Below, piece by piece: positions 7,497 through 15,403 of a stretch of DNA of 15,563 bases. The notes below the pieces were generated by a model. The model searched no databases. It saw only the letters and a list, made by a program, of their open reading frames with translations, and was not told the origin of the DNA. Positions within the stretch are counted from its first letter, which is position 1. Each line of letters begins with the position of its first letter. Origin of the DNA: SLQH01 sp964612995 (lineage in GTDB: Bacteria > Planctomycetota > UBA11346); the NCBI GenBank assembly GCA_964612995.1, contig CAZTGE010000100.1, positions 1 through 15,563 on the forward strand. The letters are read 5' to 3'. Position numbers and translations under genes: made by a program.

Positions 7497-8201
7497 TCAG
7501 CGATGGTACAGGAAGGTGAAGGGGCGGGCGCGCATGCCGTGGATCATGGATCCGGCGTTGTGGTAGCACCTGGGCCCATGCCGATGATTGCGGAATGGGG
7601 CGTGGGTATGGGCGAAGACGAGATGCTCCGCGCCTCGCAGCAGTTCGGGGGCCTGGGCGCCGAGCACCGCCTCGAAGCGTCGGGCGCGGGCGGCGGGCCA
7701 CGGCAGACGATCGGCGATCCGTGGCAGGATGGAGGTCGTCAACAGGCGGTAGATCATGTGGAACAGCGCTCGCCGGCGTCGTGGGTCGTCGCGCAGCGTG
7801 CGCCGGGTGGGGTGGTGGCAGCCTTGCTCGAGCACCAGATCGCCGTGGAGGAACAGCCATTCGCCCAGCCGCAGGCTGGTCTCGTGGAGCGAGAGGTTGG
7901 GCAGGTGGCAGGTCATCGCGCGCAGCCGGTGGACCCAGGGTGCGATGGCATCGTGATTGCCGAGCACGTAATGCACCTGGCAGGCTGGCGCGCGGTGGCA
8001 AAGACGCGCGAGCCAGCGGCAGGCGGCCTCGATCGTCACCCGCAGCTCGGGGTGCTGCGCCCAGCGGAAGTCGACCGCATCGCCGTTGATCACCAGATCG
8101 TCGACCAGACGCGCGGCGGCGGCGATCCCGGCGAGATGGCGATGGGCCCGGCTGTGGCTGCCGAACAGATGGAGATCGCCGATCACGAAACCGCGGGGCA
8201 T
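7497..8201 (-). CDS. Calcineurin-like metallophosphoesterase, LpxH-like
   Basis: The protein has 234 residues from ATG 8201; GGAG lies about 10 bases upstream on the minus strand. It has all the metal-binding signatures of calcineurin-like phosphoesterases: GDLH (D9, H11), NGD (D41), GNHD (N82, H83), HGD (H119) and HTH (H198, H200). The total length and these spacings are close to UDP-2,3-diacylglucosamine hydrolase LpxH of lipid A synthesis, but LpxH has Arg where this protein has His83, so other substrates are possible. There is no signal peptide, so it is cytoplasmic. A longer frame back to 8315 runs into the palindromic repeat and is rejected as a start. It may be co-transcribed with the M16 gene. 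Confidence 0.8.
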   Translation of the reverse strand: MPRGFVIGDLHLFGSHSRAHRHLAGIAAAARLVDDLVINGDAVDFRWAQHPELRVTIEAACRWLARLCHRAPACQVHYVLGNHDAIAPWVHRLRAMTCHLPNLSLHETSLRLGEWLFLHGDLVLEQGCHHPTRRTLRDDPRRRRALFHMIYRLLTTSILPRIADRLPWPAARARRFEAVLGAQAPELLRGAEHLVFAHTHAPFRNHRHGPRCYHNAGSMIHGMRARPFTFLYHR

Positions 8202-8530
8202 GGAGCGGAGTCTCCGTGGCGGCGGTGGGCGGCAAGCGGCCACAACAACGGCGGAACCAGGGCGACTCAAGGCTCGCAAATGAGGGCCATGCCTCGCCTC
8301 CACCTGCGTCACCATGGCGTCAGCACCAAAGAGAGCCGGGCGGTTTGACGCAGGTGGAGGCGACGCAAGGCATGCCGACCTGGTGATCGGCGCTCCCGGG
8401 GCGAGCTTTGAGTCGCCCTGCGGCGGAATGCAGGGCGACGCTTCAAAACCCCGGCCAGGCTGCTACACCCGCGGCCGTCGGCGCCGCATCCGGCGACCAC
8501 AGCCGATCCCCATCGCGACGGAGCCACTGC
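8202..8530. other. Divergent intergenic region carrying palindromic repeat copy B
   Basis: This 329-bp gap separates the leftward phosphoesterase from the rightward GH52 gene, so it must carry both promoters. Half of it is the palindromic repeat (8260-8418). TTGACG at 8345-8350, inside the repeat, resembles a -35 box, but no good -10 follows at the right distance. CGGAG at 8519-8523 is the ribosome site for the GH52 gene. Confidence 0.55.
8260..8418. repeat. 159-bp palindromic repeat element, copy B
   Basis: This is the direct-orientation partner of 3891-4049, of equal length. The inner arms 8295-8311 and 8346-8362 are a perfect 17-bp inverted repeat. The outer arms 8260-8277 and 8401-8418 pair over 18 bp with one G-T mismatch. 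Eight of the twelve differences from copy A fall in the 34-base centre (8312-8345). Flanking CAG and CTG add up to two further pairs here. I see no clear target-site duplication. Confidence 0.85.
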
Positions 8531-10624
8531 ATGACCATCTTCTTCAATGCCTTCCACGCCCCCATCGGCGCCCACAGCTCCTTCACCCTCGGCGCATTGG
8601 GTGCGGCTGGCGGACTGGGTCTCGAACTCGGCGGGCCGGCGCGGGAGAACGTCTATATCGGTGTCGAGGATCGCCGGGGTGGCAACTATCAGGCGCTGCC
8701 GTTCTACGCCGGCGGCGAAGACGAGGCGGCGCGTTACGATCACGCCCGTGCCGGCGGCACGGCCTCGCGGGTGCGGCCGTTCAAGCGCAGCGCGATCAAG
8801 CGCGATTTCAACGCCGGCTCAGACACCTGGCGGGCCGGCGATCTCAGCTTCACCGTGTACGCGCCGGTGATGCCGGTACCCGATCCACAGCTGGCGACCA
8901 GGCGCGATCTCGCCTTCGCGCTGTGTCCGGCGGTGGTCGCCGAGCTGACGATAGACAACCGTAGCGGCAAGCGCGCGCGTGAAGCCTTCTTCGGCTACGC
9001 CGGGGCCAATCGCCCCGACGCGATGCGCGAGCTGGACAACGTTCCGGCCAGTCGCTTGATCGGCATCGCCCATGGTCGCAGCACCGCGATCGCGAGCGAC
9101 AGCGCGGGCGTACGCAGCGCCCAGGGCTTCAGCATCGATTCCATCTTCGCGCAGCGCGAACCGCTCAACGACCATTTCGGTCTCGGCGGCACCGGCCTGC
9201 TGCGCTTCAACGTGCCGGCGGGCAAGCGCAAGACCGTGCGTTTCGCCATCTGCTTCCACCGCGGCGGTTTCGTCACCAGCGGCATCGATGCATCCTATTA
9301 TTATTTCCGCTTCTTCAAGGACATCGAGTCGGTCGCCCGTTACGCCCTGCAGAATCACGATGCCTACGTCAAGCTCGCCCGGGCGACCGACAAGCAGTTC
9401 GCCAGCGATGCGCTGAGCGCCGATCAGCGGTTCCAGCTGATCCATGCCGTGCGCAGCTATTACGGCTCGACCCAGCTGCTCGACTGGAACACCAAGCCGT
9501 TCTGGGTCGTCAATGAGGGCGAGTACCGGATGATGAACACCTTCGACCTCACGGTCGACCAGCTGTTCTACGAGATGCGGATGAACCCGTGGACGGTGCG
9601 CAACGAACTGGACATGTTCACCGATCGGTACCGCTATACCGACCAGCTGCATTTCCCCGGCGGCGCCAACGAGCATCCCGGCGGAATCTCCTTCACCCAT
9701 GACATGGGCATGGGCAACCATGTCTCGCGCCCGGGCTATTCGACCTACGAACGCTTCGGCCTGACCGGGTGCTTCTCGCACATGACCCACGAGCAGCTGG
9801 TCAACTGGGTCCTGTGCGCCGCGGTCTACGTCCACCGCACCGGCGATAGGGACTGGCTCGACGACAAGCTGCTGCGCTTCCGTCAGTGTCTGCGCAGCAT
9901 GGAGCGCCGTGACCACCCCCGGGCCACCGAACGCAACGGCGTGATGGGCCTGGATTCGAGCCGCACGCTCGACGGCAGTGAGATCACCACCTACGACTCG
10001 CTCGACGCTTCGCTCGGCCAGGCGCGCAACAATGTCTACATGGCGGTCAAGTGCTGGGCCGCCTACCTGGCGATGGAGCGGGTCTTCACCGAGACCGGAT
10101 GCGGCCGCGAGGCGTCGCGCGCCCGGTTGCAGGCCGAGCGTTGCGCCGCGACCATCTGCGGCCACGTCACTGCCGACGGTTCGATCCCCGCGATCATGGG
10201 CGAGGACAACGACTCGCGGATCATCCCTGCGATCGAGGGCCTGGTCTTCCCCTGGGTCCTCGGTATGCGCGAGGCGGTCAGCGAACGCGGGCGCTACGGC
10301 CTGCTGATCAAGGCGCTCAAACGCCATCTGGCCGCGGTGCTGCGCAAGGGCGTGTGCCTCTATCCCGATGGGGCGTGGAAGCTGTCGAGCACGGCCGACA
10401 ACTCGTGGCTGTCGAAGATCTATCTGTGCCAGTTCGTGGCGCGGCAGATCCTGGGCTGGGAGCAGAACGCGGCCATGCGGCGCGCGGACAAGGCCCACGT
10501 CAAGTGGTTGCTCAACGAGCCCAACCTCGTCTTCGCCTGGTCCGACCAGATGACCTCCGGCGTGGCCAAGGGATCGAAGTACTACCCGCGCGGGGTGACG
10601 GCGATCCTCTGGCTCGATGAGTAG
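8531..10624 (+). CDS. xynB: Glycoside hydrolase family 52 beta-xylosidase
   Basis: The protein has 697 residues from ATG 8531; CGGAG lies 7 bases upstream. It aligns along its whole length with the GH52 beta-xylosidase of Geobacillus stearothermophilus (705 residues, recalled from memory), from FFNAFHAPIGAHSSFTLG to SKYYPRGVTAILWLDE. The catalytic nucleophile is E329 in WVVNEGEYRMMNTFD, equivalent to Glu335. The general acid/base is D489 in EITTYDSLD, equivalent to Asp495. There is no signal peptide, so it is cytoplasmic and should release xylose from imported xylo-oligosaccharides with retention of configuration. The gene symbol is by analogy. No transporter or other xylan gene adjoins it. 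The kinase gene follows after 89 bp, with a GC palindrome at 10625-10636 and no obvious terminator between them. Confidence 0.95.
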   Translation: MTIFFNAFHAPIGAHSSFTLGALGAAGGLGLELGGPARENVYIGVEDRRGGNYQALPFYAGGEDEAARYDHARAGGTASRVRPFKRSAIKRDFNAGSDTWRAGDLSFTVYAPVMPVPDPQLATRRDLAFALCPAVVAELTIDNRSGKRAREAFFGYAGANRPDAMRELDNVPASRLIGIAHGRSTAIASDSAGVRSAQGFSIDSIFAQREPLNDHFGLGGTGLLRFNVPAGKRKTVRFAICFHRGGFVTSGIDASYYYFRFFKDIESVARYALQNHDAYVKLARATDKQFASDALSADQRFQLIHAVRSYYGSTQLLDWNTKPFWVVNEGEYRMMNTFDLTVDQLFYEMRMNPWTVRNELDMFTDRYRYTDQLHFPGGANEHPGGISFTHDMGMGNHVSRPGYSTYERFGLTGCFSHMTHEQLVNWVLCAAVYVHRTGDRDWLDDKLLRFRQCLRSMERRDHPRATERNGVMGLDSSRTLDGSEITTYDSLDASLGQARNNVYMAVKCWAAYLAMERVFTETGCGREASRARLQAERCAATICGHVTADGSIPAIMGEDNDSRIIPAIEGLVFPWVLGMREAVSERGRYGLLIKALKRHLAAVLRKGVCLYPDGAWKLSSTADNSWLSKIYLCQFVARQILGWEQNAAMRRADKAHVKWLLNEPNLVFAWSDQMTSGVAKGSKYYPRGVTAILWLDE

Positions 10625-10701
10625 CCGCGGCCGCGGCGCCGCTTGTGTGCACCGCAGGGGTCCGGTAATGGTGTAGCCTGCGCCGCAGCGATCCGGTGCG
10701 T

Positions 10702-10708
10702 GAGGGGG
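10702..10708 (+). promoter_or_regulatory. Likely ribosome binding site of the kinase gene
   Basis: GAGGGGG lies 5 bases before GTG 10714. The GTG at 10696 has no purine-rich site, and ATG 10753 has only a weak one (CAGGG). This favours 10714, though only moderately. Confidence 0.45.
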
Positions 10709-10713
10709 CGGGC

Positions 10714-12168
10714 GTGGACGAGGCGAGTGGCGACAGCGCATCGACCCAGGGCATGGAGCGTTTCGTGCGCAACTGGGTCCAGCGGCATCGCTGGTGCCGG
10801 CCGGAGGTCGTCGATGCCGCCGCCTCGGCGCTGTGCGAGAGTGCGGGTCCCAGCGACCTGATTCAGGCCCTGCGCGAGAGCGGGGCGATCAAGCCGCGGC
10901 AGGCGCACGAGGTCGCCGACGCGCGCCGGGTCGCCGCGCGGCTGCCGCGCTACCGCCTGCTCGACAAGCTCGGCGCCGGGGGCGTCGGCGCGGTCTACCT
11001 CGCGCGTGACCGGGTCAGCGAAGAGGCGGTGGCGATCAAGGTGCTGCACTCCGAGCTCGCCGGGCGCAAGGACCAGCTCACCCGCTTCGAACGCGAGGCC
11101 GGTGCCTTGGCGGCGATGAACCACCCGGCGATCCCGCAGTTGATCGACCACGGCTATCACGACGGCATGGCCTTCCTGGTCCAGGAGTTCATCCGCGGGG
11201 TCACCCTGACCCGGCTCTACGATCGGGTGGGGCCGCTGCCCGAGGCCTACATGCTGTGGATCGCGGTCCAGGTGGCACACGCGCTGGATCACGCCCAACG
11301 TCATGCCGGGTTGATCCATCGCGACGTCAAACCGCAGAACGTGATCATCCAGGTCGACCAGGACGCACCATACGAGCGCTGGCTGACCCAGCGCTGGCCG
11401 ATCAAGGTGATCGATTTCGGCCTCGTGCGCAGCGACGAGATCGACTCGGCTCTGACCATGACCGGGGTGGTGCTGGGAACGCCGCGGTACATGGCCCCCG
11501 AACAGATCAACGCCGAGCCCCTCGATTGGCGTGCGGACCAATACGCCCTGGGCGCGAGCATGTTCCGCCTGCTCACCGGGCATCCGGTGGTGGCGGGTGA
11601 CACCCCGGCGGCCCAGATGGCGGCCCATCTGACCGAACCGGTGCCGGACCCGCAGCAGTACCGGAGCGAGCTCCATCGACCGGTGTGTGCCATCGTCATG
11701 CGTTGCCTGGCCAAGCAGCGTGAGGACCGGTTCCCCAGCTGGTCGGCCTTCGTCGAGGCCTGCGACGCGGCGCTCTCACGGCTGACCCGTACGCACCACA
11801 AGAGCCCGGTCGACGGCACCACCAAGCGCTGGCGCCGGGTACTGCGCGCGCAGCAGCAGGAACGCGCATCCGGGCCGGGTCTGGCCGCGCTGACCCCGTG
11901 CGAACCCACCCCGGCCGACCCCGCCGGCCCGACGCCGAGCACCGTGGCCCAACGGCGGCGCCTGCGTCCGGTCGAGGTGCTCGCCGATTACGATATTCCC
12001 GATGACATCGACCTGATCCGCAAGCGCCAGGAGATCGACGCCTCGACCAACCGCTACCTGCGCGCCGGTCTGGCCACGGGCCCCGGCTTCCTCCCGCTGG
12101 CGATCTTCGTCATCGTGTTCCTCGGCGCCTGCGTCTACGCCGCCTACGAACTCGGTCTCATCGGCTAG
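10714..12168 (+). CDS. Serine/threonine protein kinase with C-terminal membrane anchor
   Basis: From GTG 10714 the protein has 484 residues. An N-terminal helical region of about 75 residues precedes the kinase domain. Visible kinase motifs are the glycine loop LGAGGVGAVYLA (about 86-97), VAIK with the ATP lysine near 109, HRDVKPQN (202-209), DFG (234-236), GTPRYMAPEQ (APE 261-263) and DWRADQYALG. All key catalytic residues are present, so it should be active. The segment between the catalytic Asn and DFG has 24 residues, about ten more than usual. A Pro/Arg-rich tail leads to one transmembrane helix (PLAIFVIVFLGACVYAAYEL) almost at the C-terminus, leaving no sensor domain outside. The kinase would face the cytoplasm. 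Substrates are unknown. Confidence 0.9.
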   Translation: MDEASGDSASTQGMERFVRNWVQRHRWCRPEVVDAAASALCESAGPSDLIQALRESGAIKPRQAHEVADARRVAARLPRYRLLDKLGAGGVGAVYLARDRVSEEAVAIKVLHSELAGRKDQLTRFEREAGALAAMNHPAIPQLIDHGYHDGMAFLVQEFIRGVTLTRLYDRVGPLPEAYMLWIAVQVAHALDHAQRHAGLIHRDVKPQNVIIQVDQDAPYERWLTQRWPIKVIDFGLVRSDEIDSALTMTGVVLGTPRYMAPEQINAEPLDWRADQYALGASMFRLLTGHPVVAGDTPAAQMAAHLTEPVPDPQQYRSELHRPVCAIVMRCLAKQREDRFPSWSAFVEACDAALSRLTRTHHKSPVDGTTKRWRRVLRAQQQERASGPGLAALTPCEPTPADPAGPTPSTVAQRRRLRPVEVLADYDIPDDIDLIRKRQEIDASTNRYLRAGLATGPGFLPLAIFVIVFLGACVYAAYELGLIG

Positions 12169-12456
12169 TGCCGCGGCTGCGCCCCGCCCGTCCGTTCGGG
12201 CCACCCGTGCAGCATCCAGACGGCGCGCCGCCGACCGTCTGCGGCCGCCGCCGTGCTCCCATCGCAGCGCGCATCACACCCTCGGGGGTGGTCACGCCCG
12301 AGCCGGGCAGGCCTGCTCTTGTCGCCGCTGTCGAGAGGTCTATCCTGCGGACCCGGTGGGCCCGAGTGGGCATTTGCACCGGAGGGGGACAACTCCGGCG
12401 CTGCCACCCGTCGCGATCGCGGCGCGTGCTCCGCCGCCAGCGATCGAGGACCGTCC
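12169..12456. other. Leader and intergenic region before acetate kinase
   Basis: This 288-bp gap has several hairpins: 12217-12241 (7-bp stem CAGACGG/CCGTCTG), 12281-12302 (6-bp stem CTCGGG/CCCGAG) and 12379-12398 (CCGGAG/CTCCGG). A further pairing of CGGCG with CGCCG ends just before the ribosome site at 12446-12450. None has a T run. The first could mark the end of the kinase transcript. I recognise no known riboswitch. Confidence 0.45.
12319..12346 (+). promoter_or_regulatory. Possible sigma-70-type promoter for acetate kinase
   Basis: TTGTCG (12319-12324) and TATCCT (12341-12346) are separated by 16 bases. This is the best promoter-like pair in the gap. It would give a leader of about 100 bases before the ATG at 12457. 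In such GC-rich DNA the match is suggestive only. Confidence 0.35.
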
Positions 12457-13650
12457 ATGGACATCCTGGTGCTCAACTGCGGCAGCTCATCCGCGAAGTT
12501 TGCCGTCATCGACAGCGAAACCGGCAAGGAGAAGGCCAGCGGCCTCGCTGAACGGCTCGGTGCGCCCGGCTCCCAGCTGGTGGTCAAGAACGATGGCAGC
12601 AAGAGTGAGCGGGCCCTGCCCGAGAACGCCTCGCACGAGCAGGCGCTGCGCGCGGTGGTCGAGGTCCTGCACGAGCTCGGCCTGGCCGAGGGCATCAAGG
12701 GCGTCGGGCACCGCGTGGTCCACGGCGGCGCCACCTTCAACGCGTCGGTCGCGGTCGACGCGTCGGTCAAGCGTGACATCGAAGCCTGCTTCCGGCTCGC
12801 CCCGCTGCACAACCCGCCGAACCTCACCGGTATCGAGGTCGCCGAGGAGCTGTTCCCGACGCTGACCAACGTCGCCGTGTTCGACACCGCCTTCCACGCT
12901 TCGATGCCGCGCAAGGCCTACATGTATGCCGTGCCCTATGAGCTCTATGAGCAGCAGGGCGTCCGGCGCTACGGTTTCCACGGTACTTCCCACCGCTACG
13001 TCGCCGGCAAGGCGCTCGAGGCGCTCGGGCTGACAGACGATCCGGACAGCGGTCTGGTCACCGCCCACCTCGGCAACGGCTGCAGCGCGACTGCGGTCGC
13101 TGGCGGCAGGAGCGTCGACACCAGCATGGGCCTGACCCCGCTCGAAGGCCTGGTCATGGGAACCCGCAGCGGCGACATCGATCCGGCCTTGATCGGCTAC
13201 CTCGAGGACAACAAAGGCTGGTCGGCCAAAGAGACCATCACCGTGCTCAACAAGAAGTCCGGGCTGCTGGGCCTGTCGGGGGTCTCCAACGATATGCGCA
13301 CCGTGGTCGGCGCGGCCAACCAGGGCAACGAACGCGCCGCCCTGGCCATCGACGTCTTCTGCTATCGCCTGGCGAAGTACATCGGCGCCCTGGTCGCGGC
13401 CCTGCCGCGCTTCGATGCCCTGGTGTTCACCGGCGGGATCGGCGAGAACAATCCGCGTCCGATCCGCGAGAAGGTCTGCTGCGAGCTGCGCGCCTTCGGC
13501 CTGGAGCTCGATGAGGAGCGCAACCTGGCCCACGGCGTCGACAGCAAGGGGGTCATCAGCCCGGAGGGCCGCCGCCCCGCGGCGATGGTGATACCCACCG
13601 ACGAGGAGTTGATGATCGCCACGGACACCGCACGCATCATCGCCAGCTGA
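12457..13650 (+). CDS. ackA: Acetate kinase
   Basis: AckA interconverts acetate plus ATP and acetyl phosphate plus ADP in the cytoplasm. The protein has 397 residues, the usual family length. ATG 12457 follows GAGGA by 6 bases. Visible signatures are LVLNCGSSSAKF with N7 at the start, GHRVVHGG (R86), VFDTAFH (D143), YGFHGTSHRYV (H175), HLGNGCS, MGTRSGDID (R237) and FTGGIGENN. These are the substrate-binding and catalytic positions known in the acetate kinase/ASKHA family, and none is missing. It is followed after 61 bp by pta, its usual partner, but a strong intrinsic terminator lies between them. A frame extending upstream to 12253 is not supported by any ribosome site. Confidence 0.97.
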   Translation: MDILVLNCGSSSAKFAVIDSETGKEKASGLAERLGAPGSQLVVKNDGSKSERALPENASHEQALRAVVEVLHELGLAEGIKGVGHRVVHGGATFNASVAVDASVKRDIEACFRLAPLHNPPNLTGIEVAEELFPTLTNVAVFDTAFHASMPRKAYMYAVPYELYEQQGVRRYGFHGTSHRYVAGKALEALGLTDDPDSGLVTAHLGNGCSATAVAGGRSVDTSMGLTPLEGLVMGTRSGDIDPALIGYLEDNKGWSAKETITVLNKKSGLLGLSGVSNDMRTVVGAANQGNERAALAIDVFCYRLAKYIGALVAALPRFDALVFTGGIGENNPRPIREKVCCELRAFGLELDEERNLAHGVDSKGVISPEGRRPAAMVIPTDEELMIATDTARIIAS

Positions 13651-13663
13651 ACACCACAGCGTC

Positions 13664-13692
13664 ACGCAGGGCCCACCGCCCTGCGTTTTTTT
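13664..13692 (+). terminator. Intrinsic terminator between ackA and pta
   Basis: ACGCAGGGC (13664-13672) and GCCCTGCGT (13678-13686) form a perfect 9-bp stem around CCACC. The stem ends in a run of seven T (13686-13692). This is a textbook rho-independent terminator, 14 bases after the ackA stop. The ribosome site of pta starts only 5 bases beyond the T run. Confidence 0.9.
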
Positions 13693-13711
13693 GTCCGAGA
13701 GGAATCCGTCC

Positions 13712-15220
13712 ATGCCCCGATCCCTGTTGCTGGCTCCCGTTGCCGACGTCGACGTCCTGGCCATCGCCGCCCAGCTGCGCGACAGCGCGCAGGCTGCGGG
13801 GCTGTCGGTCGCGCAGGTCGAACCCTTCGCCACAGACCGCATCGGTCTCGCCGCGGCCGAAACGGCGATCGCCGAGGACAGCTTCCAGATGCTGCTCGAA
13901 CAGGTGGTCACCATGGTCCGCGACGCGGCACAGGGCGCGCAGCTGACCCTCGTCTGCGGCGTGGTACCGGCCGCCAGGGCGACCATCGCCGCCGCGCTCA
14001 ATCGCGCGGTGGCCAAGGCGATCGACGCCGACGCGCTGGTCCTGGCCGGCGCGGCCACGCCGGGCGCGGTGCGCGCCGGTATCCGCGCCTACGACCTGCT
14101 CGACCCCGACCGGCTCGTCGGCGTGCTCGCCGATGGCGAACTCGCCCTGGGGGGCATCAACGCCCCCGTGCATGTCGGCCAGGTGCCGGCCGCGGCGCTG
14201 CAGGCGATCGCCGGATCCGAGCGCGAGTCGCGCCTGAGCCCCGCGATGTTCCGTTCCAAGCTGATCGCCGACGCCGCCGTGGCCGACAAGCGCATCGTGC
14301 TGCCCGAAGGCGACGAGCCGCGCACGGTCGAAGCGGCGGCGGTATGCCAGCGTCGCGGTGTGGCCCGCTGCGTGCTGCTGGGCGAGACGGGCGCGGTGCG
14401 CGCGGTCGCTGCCGAGCGCGGCGTCGACATCGACGGCTGCGAGATCATCGATCCGCGTTCGATCGCGGGCGACTATGTCGACGCCCTGGTCGAATTGCGC
14501 AAGCACAAGGGCATGACCGCCGAGAAGGCGGCCGAGCTGCTCACCGACAACGTCTGGGTCGGGACGATGATGATGAAGCGGGGCGAGGTCGATGGCCTCG
14601 TCTCCGGCGCGGTGCACTCGACCGCCAACACCATCCGCCCGTCGCTGCAGGTGATCAAGACCAAGCCCGGCGTTTCGCTGGTCAGTTCGGTGTTCTTCAT
14701 GGGGCTCGAGGATCAGGTGGTGGTCTTCGGCGACTGCGCGGTGTGCACCGACCCCACTGCCGAGCAGCTGTCCGACATCGCGATCGAGTCGGGCAAGACC
14801 GCCGCGGCCTTCGGCATCCCCCCGCGGGTGGCGATGGTCAGCTACAGCACCAAGGGCTCGGGCGACGGCCCGAGCGTGGAGAAGGTGACCGAGGCCACCC
14901 GGCTGGCCCAGGAGAAGGCGCAGGGGCAGAACCTGCTCGTCGATGGGCCGCTGCAGTACGACGCCGCCGCGGTCCCGGCGGTCGGTGCGAAGAAGGCGCC
15001 GGATTCCCCGGTCGCCGGCCGGGCCACGGTCTACACCTTCCCCGACCTGAACACCGGCAACTGCACCTACAAGGCGGTCCAGCGCAGCGCCGACATCATC
15101 GCCGTCGGCCCGATGCTCCAGGGCATGGCGATGCCCGTCAACGATCTCTCCCGCGGCGCGCTGGTCGAAGATATCGTCTTCACCATCGCCCTGACCGCGA
15201 TCCAGGCCGCCAACGGCTGA
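13712..15220 (+). CDS. pta: Phosphate acetyltransferase, intermediate-length form
   Basis: Pta converts acetyl-CoA and phosphate to acetyl phosphate and CoA, completing the acetate node with AckA. The protein has 502 residues from ATG 13712, with GAGAGGA 8 bases upstream; the TTG at 13691 is rejected because it overlaps the terminator. The catalytic PTA/PTB domain spans about 176-502, with KRIVLPEGDEPRTVEAA, DGLVSGAVHSTANTIRP, GPLQYDAAAVPA, FPDLNTGNCTYKAVQRSAD and GPMLQGMAMPVNDLSRGA all intact. The first 175 residues resemble the start and parts of the P-loop-like domain of long Pta (LLLAPV..., then LEQVVTMVRDAA, LTLVCGVVP), but no GxxxxGK loop is present and the DRTGG region is absent. The short (about 330) and long (about 700) forms are the usual ones. 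Confidence 0.95.
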   Translation: MPRSLLLAPVADVDVLAIAAQLRDSAQAAGLSVAQVEPFATDRIGLAAAETAIAEDSFQMLLEQVVTMVRDAAQGAQLTLVCGVVPAARATIAAALNRAVAKAIDADALVLAGAATPGAVRAGIRAYDLLDPDRLVGVLADGELALGGINAPVHVGQVPAAALQAIAGSERESRLSPAMFRSKLIADAAVADKRIVLPEGDEPRTVEAAAVCQRRGVARCVLLGETGAVRAVAAERGVDIDGCEIIDPRSIAGDYVDALVELRKHKGMTAEKAAELLTDNVWVGTMMMKRGEVDGLVSGAVHSTANTIRPSLQVIKTKPGVSLVSSVFFMGLEDQVVVFGDCAVCTDPTAEQLSDIAIESGKTAAAFGIPPRVAMVSYSTKGSGDGPSVEKVTEATRLAQEKAQGQNLLVDGPLQYDAAAVPAVGAKKAPDSPVAGRATVYTFPDLNTGNCTYKAVQRSADIIAVGPMLQGMAMPVNDLSRGALVEDIVFTIALTAIQAANG

Positions 15221-15403
15221 CGCTTTTGTCAAAGGGGGCAGCGCCCCTCGCGGCTTTGCCGCGCCCCCGGCTTCCTCGCTGTCGCTCGTCGCGCTCCACC
15301 GGCCGCCGGCCCCACTGGGGCCGGCTATCGCTGCGCGATACCCGCTTCGCCCACCACTCGGCGCCAGACCCCATCGCGTACGATGGGCCCCGAAAAGGGC
15401 GTT
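15221..15403. other. Tandem GC-rich hairpins after pta
   Basis: The gene-free tail contains at least five short stem-loops: GGGGC-AGC-GCCCC (15235-15247), CGCGGC-TTT-GCCGCG (15249-15263), CCGGCCCC-ACT-GGGGCCGG (15306-15324), TATCG-CTGCG-CGATA (15326-15340) and CCCATCG-CGTA-CGATGGG (15370-15387). None is followed by a clear T run. One or more may terminate the pta transcript, or the block may be part of a dispersed repeat. Confidence 0.6.

Noticed and set aside
8819..10741. Long minus-strand frame opposite the GH52 gene (640 codons)
   Set aside because: It shows the same shadow pattern. The plus strand encodes a full GH52 enzyme with both catalytic residues.
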